This document shows positions 53,431 to 59,445 of a stretch of DNA of 59,445 nt, one piece after another. Origin of the DNA: Conoideocrella luteorostrata. Its lineage: Eukaryota > Ascomycota > Sordariomycetes > Hypocreales > Clavicipitaceae. The stretch covers positions 1-59,445 of the forward strand of contig JASWJB010000280.1 in the NCBI GenBank assembly GCA_032433595.1. Reading direction: 5' to 3'. The position numbers and the translations under genes are program-made. The stretch's first letter is position 1, and every line of letters starts with the position of its first letter. Under the pieces are notes generated by a model. That model was not told the origin of the DNA and ran no database searches. It worked only from the letters and a program-made list of their open reading frames with translations.

Positions 53431-54560
53431 ATTATGAGGCAGAGAAGATGTGGTGGATCCAGCGCGTCCCAGTCGTAGTCGTGTTCGTGCGGGCAATCAA
53501 AATCGTGTGCATTATCGTCATCTAGTTGGTGGTACCCGCCATGCTGGTCACGGGTCGTCGTTCGTGGATGCGCATGGGTCACATTGAGAGGAGGTTGTTG
53601 ACAACCTGGACAAAGGCAATGAATAATTTGGTGTTGCTGTCAACACTACACTAAAGACGAGAAAGAAGAAGTGGATCTGCTTGGGTATCTGCGGTAAGCA
53701 TTATTTCCTGTTGATGGGTTTTGGCCGCTAGGAAACCTTACTGATGGCATTTGGACAGTGGCTACTATCCTTATAATCGTCATTGTCGTTCTCCATCTAC
53801 ATTTCCGTCGTCGGAGCCAACCATAACAACAATAACAACTACAGAAGGTTAGAGGATTGTTGGATCTGGCAATTTCTCGACCGATTTTTGGATACAACGA
53901 GGTACGACTGGTCGAGCTCGGGTGGTGACGCCGTTCTGCGCGTAGCTGCTGGTCCCATCTTCAAGCACTGCGGGAAGCACGATAAACAACCTCGAGAGAA
54001 CAACTCGACCTGCAACACGATGAACTACGGGCATACGACGAGCGATGTCAGGGTCCGCATGGATGGCAACTACTGCAATAGGGGTTGCGAGGCCATATGC
54101 GTTGGGTAGAAGTGCTGCACATGGCGGTTTCAAGTCCGTCACCGGCTACTACCTACCACCCCAACGTAGGGATTGATGTTTGTACACGACGACGCAATAC
54201 GGCAGCAGGCCCGAACGAGTTCTGCGTCAAGTGCATGACCGAGAACGAGCACATAGGCCACCCTGGATCACGAACAAGTTCGGGAGCACACGCCAACGTG
54301 TCCACAGGCGTTCCCGATAGTGTATCTATCTGATGTAGACGGAGGTCATGTCTGTGGTGTCTATGTTGATGTTGAGGTACGTCGTCGGGTGTATTGTGCC
54401 TCTTCACCTAGGGTCCCGGTTTTGCTCGTCATCACCAAAGCCATCATCAACATGCTCTCCTTGACCTCAACGGCATGAACGTGAGCTTGATGTTCTTCTG
54501 GGTGATCCCCACGCACTCGAACTCGATGTTGCCGCCGGACTAAAGTTTAGCGCTGGGTGC
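53431..54560. other. Remainder of the virus-like segment, unassigned
   Basis: Same GC-balanced composition as the polymerase relic. It holds scraps of frames on both strands, for example a cysteine-rich one at 53930-54108 (CGKHDKQPRENNSTC, NYCNRGCEAICVG), none with a recognised domain. The segment ends at ~54560, where a dispersed repeat (54580) begins. Confidence 0.45.
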
Positions 54561-54735
54561 TAAATTGCGTGCGAGCCCCTATTGTTGGCTGGACCACGAC
54601 GGCGTACACACGCAGTTATGCAGCCAACGCCCGCTCACTGTCATTAGAGTATATACACTCTCTCTTTTACTTTGTTTAATACCAAGTACAATAGCTGCTT
54701 GACAAGACCTTTTTCATATAAAAAAATAATGCCAG
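54561..54735 (+). repeat. Dispersed repeat shared with 38791-38880
   Basis: TTGTTGGCTGGACC, ACACGCAGTTATGCAGCC, CACTGTCATTAGAGTATATA match the block next to the LTR at 38518. Confidence 0.55.
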
Positions 54736-54910
54736 TGTTGGAATCCCTCGTCAATCGTACGAGCAATTGCGCCCAAGGTCATGTGGCTGCCCTGGCGCGC
54801 CTCTTTTGTACGGCGCGCTCGCAGGCATTCCTCTTCCTCTTGTTCTTCTTTTTTAGATAGAAATAATTGAATTGAATACTTTGTTTTACCTATTGCTTCG
54901 TGCAAGAACC
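54736..54910 (+). mobile_element. LTR family B copy
   Basis: Clean start TGTTGGAATCCCTCGTCAAT, then GAGCAATTGCGCCCAAGGTC, CCTGGCGCGCCTCTTTTGT and CATTCCTCTTCCTCTTGTTC. The right end is unresolved (near TGCTTCGTGCAAGAACC). Best family B example here. Confidence 0.65.
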
Positions 54911-55310
54911 TTTTGACGTCAAATCAGAAGTCCTGTGCTTCCTAGACTTTCAACGAGCTCCTTGCAGCCTGTACGTCTTCCGGGACTTAAGCCTTTTCAT
55001 TGTCTTCGTCAGATTAACCTGTGATATCTGATGCTGTTATGTTATTAAGGCCAGAGCAATCGCACGGTGGAAACTTGGTAGGATTAAATAGAATAAGTTA
55101 AGTTAATTATGTCTAATACCTTCAAAATTAAGAAGGACTTTCTTCATTTATGACCTACTTCAACTAATCCGTTAGACTCCTCGATGCCCTGCACAGCTAA
55201 AAACTCCTGTAGTTATCCTTTATCTTGTTTAGCCGCTCAGCAATGCCCTCACTAATCTAGCTATTTACGGCACTGATCTTCCTGATAGGGAGCTATTCTC
55301 CTTTCGGCAT
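54911..55310 (+). repeat. Satellite fragment plus LTR-A-like debris
   Basis: 54930-55040 holds one to two 76-bp monomers. 55040-55310 parallels 3060-3350 closely (GTTATTAAGGCCAGAGCAATCGCA; CCTCGATGCCCTGCACAGC; CGGCACTGATCTTCCTGA). A ~300-bp block is therefore duplicated at the two ends of the window. Confidence 0.6.
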
Positions 55311-55460
55311 AGTAAGCTGCTGGCCAAGATAACGCGGCAGGCAGCTATTGAATTCGGTCGGCCTCGTAAGGAAGCTGCTGGCTAGCTGCATGCTCGCGGT
55401 AGCTATTGAATGAACGGTCGGCTCGAAGCAAGCAGCTGGCTAAGGTATCGTGGCAGCTAT
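55311..55460 (+). repeat. ~60-65 bp tandem repeats
   Basis: Two to three copies of the GGAAGCTGCTGGCTAGC / GCAGGCAGCTATTGAATTCGG unit, again right after the LTR-A-like debris. Confidence 0.65.
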
Positions 55461-55599
55461 CGAATTATCTTAACACAAAAATCCTGTCACAGAAGTCAGG
55501 GATAGTACCGTGCGACGTCCCAAATAGCCCCAAAACACCACTTTCAACGACTGTGAAATCATGCCTCTGACGATGACGAATTCAATAACGGAGTCCTCC

Positions 55600-56419
55600 G
55601 ACCACACGATAGTTCCGGTTTTCCGCTCATGACCCGAGCTGAAAACCGCTCTCCTGAGAACTATCCATCCCGCGGCATTTTGTGCCCTGCCCACCGCAGA
55701 GTTTCCATTTACGCGCTGGTGCTGCCTGCATCGTGTGCGCTGCGGTTATGCGAGTCTTTTGCGCCAGTTTTGGGCCTACTGGTCGAGTTATCGCCGTTGG
55801 AGTGTGAGCCGCGCGGGATCCTCATTTTGGCTAATTGCGCGCCAGGTGTTTTGTTTCACGCCTTGCTTTTTATTTCACCTCGTGCACTGGGCTCTTGTGT
55901 ATCCTTTGCACCAGATTTAGGTTTGTCTTGGGGTGTTACTGTTATGCTGTATTGTGTGTTGTGTTATTGCGCTTGTAAGCTGGTCGCTGGATTCCTGACC
56001 AAGCGCTGAGTTTTTTTTGTATAGTGCGCGCTGGGTGTGACATTGTGGGCTTTTTATTACACCTGTGCGCTGGCTATTGTGCTGTGTTGTAGTGCTACTC
56101 TTGTGTTACTTACCAGCCTCCCCGTATCGCTGGTCCCGACCAAGCCCTGCTTTTTTTGCACCTTGGGCGCTGACCCAAATCTAGCATCTGCCTGATGGGA
56201 ATGGCTATTCTTGCATGGACAGCAACATCCTCATCAGCAGGAGTATCATCATTGGCATCTGACTCTTCCCTCTCCCGAGTGCTGACTTTTCCCCTCTGCC
56301 GACCGCTCCATCATCATTAGCAGCATCATCGCCATTGTCGTCGGCCACAGCAGCAGCGACATTATCATCATTATCATCAGCAGCAGGAGCGGCATCATCA
56401 TCATCAGCAGCAGCAGCGG

Positions 56420-56452
<33 letters not shown>

Positions 56453-57315
56453 CCCTCTCCCGAGTGCTGACCTTTCCTCTCTACCGACCGCTCCTATTGT
56501 AACCGTCGTCCTGACTGGAATCCTGATCTGTAGCCACCATCATCTTCTTCAGATTGACTTTCGAGATCTGATGCTTCCTGCAGCGCCTGTACGTCTTGCG
56601 AGATTTGTACCATTCAACAAACAGGCTCGTCAGACTGACTTGTCGTGTCTAATGCTTCTTGCAGTGACTATACTTGAACCTTTTCATCGTCTTCGTCAAA
56701 TTGCCTTGCGATATCTGATGGATCTGATGCTTCTTGAATGCCTGTACATCATCCGACATTTGAACCTTTCAATGAGCTCGTCAGATTGACCTGCGATCTG
56801 ATGCTTCTTACAGCGCCCGAACCTTTCAACGAACTCGTCAACTGACTGAATTGCAACGCGGCCGACAATCCCATCATCAAAGAAATCGTCTTGGTCAGAT
56901 TGCGTCACGATATCTGACGGACCCGATGCTTCTTGCAGCGCCTATACTATTCCACGATGCCATACCTGATGCTTCTTGCAACCTGTACGTTGTCTGACAT
57001 TTGAACGTTTCAACGAGCTAGTCAGATTGACTTGCTACATCTGATAGATCCGATGCTTCTTGCAGCACCTGTGCCAGTTAACGAGCTCGTCAACTGACTG
57101 CATTACATCGCGGCCGATATTCCTATCATCATCTTGGTCAGATTGCCTTGCGATATCTGATGGACCCGATGCTTCTTGAACGCCTGTACCATTCTACGAG
57201 CTCGTCAACTGACTTGCTATATCTGATGCTCCTTGCAATGTACGTCTTCCGAGAATTGGACCTTTGAACAAGCTCATCAGATTAACACGTGATATTAGAT
57301 GCATGTACGTCTTCT
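55600..57315 (+). repeat. Composite repeat, last copy
   Basis: GATAGTTCCGGTTTTCCGCTC head variant, ATCCATCCCGCGGCATTTTG, T/G body, TTTTTTTGCACCTTGGGCGC, long ATC/CAG tracts (56290-56450), and the 76-bp array from ~56535. It stops abruptly at ~57315, next to unique sequence. Confidence 0.68.
56535..57315 (+). repeat. ~76-bp satellite array, block 8
   Basis: About nine to ten monomers. A higher-order variant containing CGACAATCCCATCATCAAAGAAATCGT is shared with block 6 (50340-50390: CGACTATCCCATCACCAAAG), so these two blocks are close relatives. Confidence 0.75.
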
Positions 57316-57870
57316 GAATGGCGATGGGGAGCTTCTTGCCGACAAACCAGTATTTGCGACCGAATTCCAGAGTATGCGTACAAGCGCAGACCTTGGCGTG
57401 ACCATGATCCAGATACACTATGTTTGGGTCGGATACGCTGAGGGCGATGTTTCCCTGCAACGTGCTGGAAGTCTCCGTTAAGGTCGAATCAGCCTCTGTG
57501 GCCCAGAAGCTGCTGCACGAGATAGTTGGAACGTACTTTCCTAAGAAAACGCTGGTACACCTCTCGACTGATCCAATTGGAAATCTTCACTATCTTCCCT
57601 CCTGCGTGGCCTTAATACATTCATCAAATGGGAATAGACTCACATGCTTGCGGCTGCAACACGCAGGACTACTGCATTCCTCAAGGATCTTGTGACCGCC
57701 GACCATATCACCAAGGACTCAAAAACTATCCACATCTCCTTAACGGGATTGTTGGCCCGTTGGCCCGTTTGCAACTCAGCGCAAAGAACAATGACAAGCT
57801 CCTCTCTCCCGGAAGTTTTAGCATCTTGCCTCTATTGTTGGCCATGATGCAGGCATACTAGCTTCCGAAA
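57316..57870 (-). pseudogene. Unidentified coding relic, possibly virus-derived
   Basis: Protein-like on the minus strand in shifting frames: MLKLPGERSLSLFFALSCKR, LGDMVGGHKILEECSSP, KIVKISNWISREVYQRFLRK, and then an 88-codon frame 57194-57460 with DPNIVYLDHGHAKVCACTHT. Composition is GC-balanced like 51.3-54.5 kb and unlike the satellite it abuts. I cannot name it. It may belong to the same foreign segment or be an eroded fungal gene. Plus-strand frames over the same stretch are an alternative reading. Confidence 0.35.
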
Positions 57871-58158
57871 TATTAAGGCGCACAAGAAGGGCAAGCCCCT
57901 ACTCCCGACGACGACGGGAATGTTCTTGCCTTATTATTAGACGGAAGCCATCTCTGCTAGAAAAGACAACTACGCCACGCGCACAAGTAAGTCCCTTGCT
58001 GTTTAACATTATCCTGCCCCGCGTCATGAGACAAGGTGAATGGATCCAGCTCTGCCATCAGCAGGGCTACGGCGCGAACCTTAACCCACTCTCCCACCCC
58101 TTCTCACCTCTCACCATCGCATCCCCCCAAGAAAAAAAAGGAAACGCTTTAAACAAAC
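57871..58158 (+). promoter_or_regulatory. Upstream region of the P-loop kinase gene
   Basis: A pyrimidine-rich tract (CACTCTCCCACCCCTTCTCACC, 58088-58110) and an A-rich leader (AAGAAAAAAAAGGAAACGC) precede the ATG, typical of active fungal promoters with an unstructured 5' leader. Start context AACAAACATG at 58159 is favourable. Confidence 0.45.
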
Positions 58159-58743
58159 ATGTCCACCGTCCAATCAACTCGCACCAAATTATTCATCCAA
58201 ATGTCCGGTGCGCCCGGCTCCGGGAAAAGCACGCTGGCTAGGCTCCTTCGGCCTCCCATCGACGGCGTGGTCATTGACCACGACGTGCTCCGGTCCAGCC
58301 TGCTCGAACAAGGCGCTATGCCGTTCGACGACGCGGCCAAGCTGGCCTACGGAGCCCAGTGGAAGCTGGCCGAGGATCTCATGAAGCAGGGCCTTAGCGT
58401 CATCGTCGACAGCACCTGCAACTACCCGGAGGTGCTCGCGCAGGGCTCAGCCCTGGCGGCGCAGCACGGCTACGCGTACTGGTACGTCGAGTGCAGCGTC
58501 CGCGACGTCGGCCTGCTCGATCATCGCCTGCGCTCCCGCCCAAACCCAATGCCCAGCCAGCGCAGCGCCATCGACCGCCCGCCCGCCGCCGCCGCCGCCG
58601 CCCGTGCGGGAGAAGACCCGCATGCCCTCTTCGCCAAGTGGACCAAGAGCCCGTGCCGTCCGGCCGAGAATGCGATCGTCGTCGACGCCACGGGCGAGAA
58701 GGAGATGCTCCGAGATTGCATCCTGGAGCAGATTATTGTCTAG
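58159..58743 (+). CDS. Small P-loop kinase (AAA_33 / zeta-like fold)
   Basis: 194 residues, single exon. Walker A GAPGSGKST (17-25), then VVIDHDVLR (37-45) where the substrate-side Asp usually lies, then VIVDSTC (81-87), the Walker-B-like strand typical of AAA_33 kinases. An arginine-rich lid-like part (HRLRSRPNP) and an alanine/proline-rich loop (RPPAAAAAARAGED) follow. No signal peptide, so probably cytosolic. The family phosphorylates small molecules or nucleic-acid ends; the substrate here is unknown. Codons are markedly GC-rich compared with everything to the left, suggesting that the repeat compartment ends here and ordinary chromosome resumes. Confidence 0.82.
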   Translation: MSTVQSTRTKLFIQMSGAPGSGKSTLARLLRPPIDGVVIDHDVLRSSLLEQGAMPFDDAAKLAYGAQWKLAEDLMKQGLSVIVDSTCNYPEVLAQGSALAAQHGYAYWYVECSVRDVGLLDHRLRSRPNPMPSQRSAIDRPPAAAAAARAGEDPHALFAKWTKSPCRPAENAIVVDATGEKEMLRDCILEQIIV

Positions 58744-59235
58744 CGAAAGTAGGTGTGTGTGTCAACAAAGGAGACGGTGGATAGGGCCTGGGCCGGCTTT
58801 GGAGCCGGAGAGGTATGGGGAAAGGAAGAGGCGGAGAGAGAGCAAGAGATAAAGGAGGACTTGAGTTAAACGGTGGCGAAGGGCTGCAACGGAAGTAGAT
58901 TGATTTGCTATTGTCTATACCGCCATACTCCTTTTCTAATTGAAGCCTGTTTATCATTCTCATAACGCTTCGAACTCGCATGAATACCCCAAAAAAGTGA
59001 ACAGTAATCCGGCATGCCCTCGCCAAGGTTCGTGATCGAGGTCTTTGGTCACGCAGTCTGATACGCCTCGAACTCTGATTTACATAACACGCAAGGCTGC
59101 ACAACGATTCGTCCGCAGCGCTGAGATAGGAAGGCGAAATAGAGTGCAAATCCGTAGGAAGCAAGAAGCGGTCGGACCGTCCTCGCAGACGCGGCAGAGG
59201 CAGCCCAGGAGTTTCGAACCGTCGGCGACACCTGC
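58744..59235. other. Intergenic, kinase 3' side
   Basis: No gene seen. A G/A-rich stretch (GGAAAGGAAGAGGCGGAGAG) follows the stop. A TTTCGAACC string near 59213 is not a tRNA T-arm. Confidence 0.4.
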
Positions 59236-59370
59236 GGGCAAGGTCACGTCGCCACCCTAGCGCGCCCCTTTCATACGGCGCACTCGGGGGCATTCCTCTT
59301 CCTCTTGTTCTTCTTCTCAGATAGTCACGAATGAATTGAATTATATTGCACATTGTTTGTGTCACCTTTC
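59236..59370 (+). mobile_element. LTR family B, 5'-truncated
   Basis: Joins the family at GGGCAAGGTCACGTCGCCAC and continues CCTAGCGCGCCCCTTTCATA, CATTCCTCTTCCTCTTGTTC, AATTGAATTATATTGCACA. The TGTTGGAATCC start is missing. Confidence 0.6.
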
Positions 59371-59445
59371 GGTATCGATACCCTCGTCACCCGAAGCCAT
59401 GTGCTTCCTACAAGAGCACTAACACCGCTCATTGAATATCCCCCC

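Noticed and set aside
59195..59235. GTTTCGAACC as part of a tRNA gene
   Set aside because: No matching anticodon or acceptor stem nearby.

Overview
This is a eukaryotic, filamentous-ascomycete window. Coding regions are split by 53-58 bp GT-AG introns with CTAAC/CTAAT-like branch sites. The housekeeping genes (VPS54, mevalonate kinase, an XPB/Ssl2-type helicase) look like Sordariomycete proteins. Several secreted proteins have the pertussis/heat-labile-enterotoxin ADP-ribosyltransferase (ART) fold that is expanded in insect-pathogenic Hypocreales. I infer an entomopathogenic hypocrealean fungus; the species cannot be fixed from sequence alone.

The window is a gene-poor, repeat-rich compartment, with intact genes as islands. 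(1) 1-9.8 kb: a cysteine-rich secreted protein with a near-perfect internal duplication, a head-to-head palindrome of a long composite repeat, satellite arrays, and a wrecked NLR immune-receptor gene (PNP_UDP plus NB-ARC) interrupted by a solo LTR with a perfect 5-bp target duplication. (2) 9.8-16.6 kb: a 5'-shortened XPB/Ssl2 helicase boxed in by repeats, then intact VPS54. (3) 16.6-27.6 kb: solo LTRs, composite repeats, an RCC1/Pim1 pseudogene carrying another solo LTR, and intact mevalonate kinase. (4) 27.6-41 kb: a secreted 913-residue enterotoxin-like protein, a motif-complete secreted ART, a decayed ART C-terminus, an orphan protein, and an 8-cysteine secreted protein, separated by solo LTRs. 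(5) 42-51 kb: inverted composite repeats, a foldback element and its longer relative, and a secreted protein with two ART-like modules that lack the catalytic residues. (6) 51.06-54.56 kb (and probably 57.3-57.9 kb): relics of a large-DNA-virus-like segment, with a NADAR domain and a family B DNA polymerase, both broken in several frames. (7) From 58.1 kb: a GC-rich P-loop kinase gene.

Three LTR families recur. Family A (TGTTGCGTTATGAGC...CTCAACA) is about 265-330 bp, family B begins TGTTGGAATCCCTCG, and family C (TGTGGGTTGCAC...TTCCAACA) is about 200 bp; several copies have 5-bp target duplications. A satellite with a ~76-bp monomer occurs in at least nine blocks on both strands, mostly as the tail of a 1.5-2.5 kb composite repeat. 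I saw no reverse transcriptase, transposase, tRNA, rRNA or CRISPR. The secreted ART-type proteins and cysteine-rich proteins look like a host-interaction gene set embedded in a fast-evolving repeat compartment. The housekeeping genes show that the region is still linked to ordinary chromosome.
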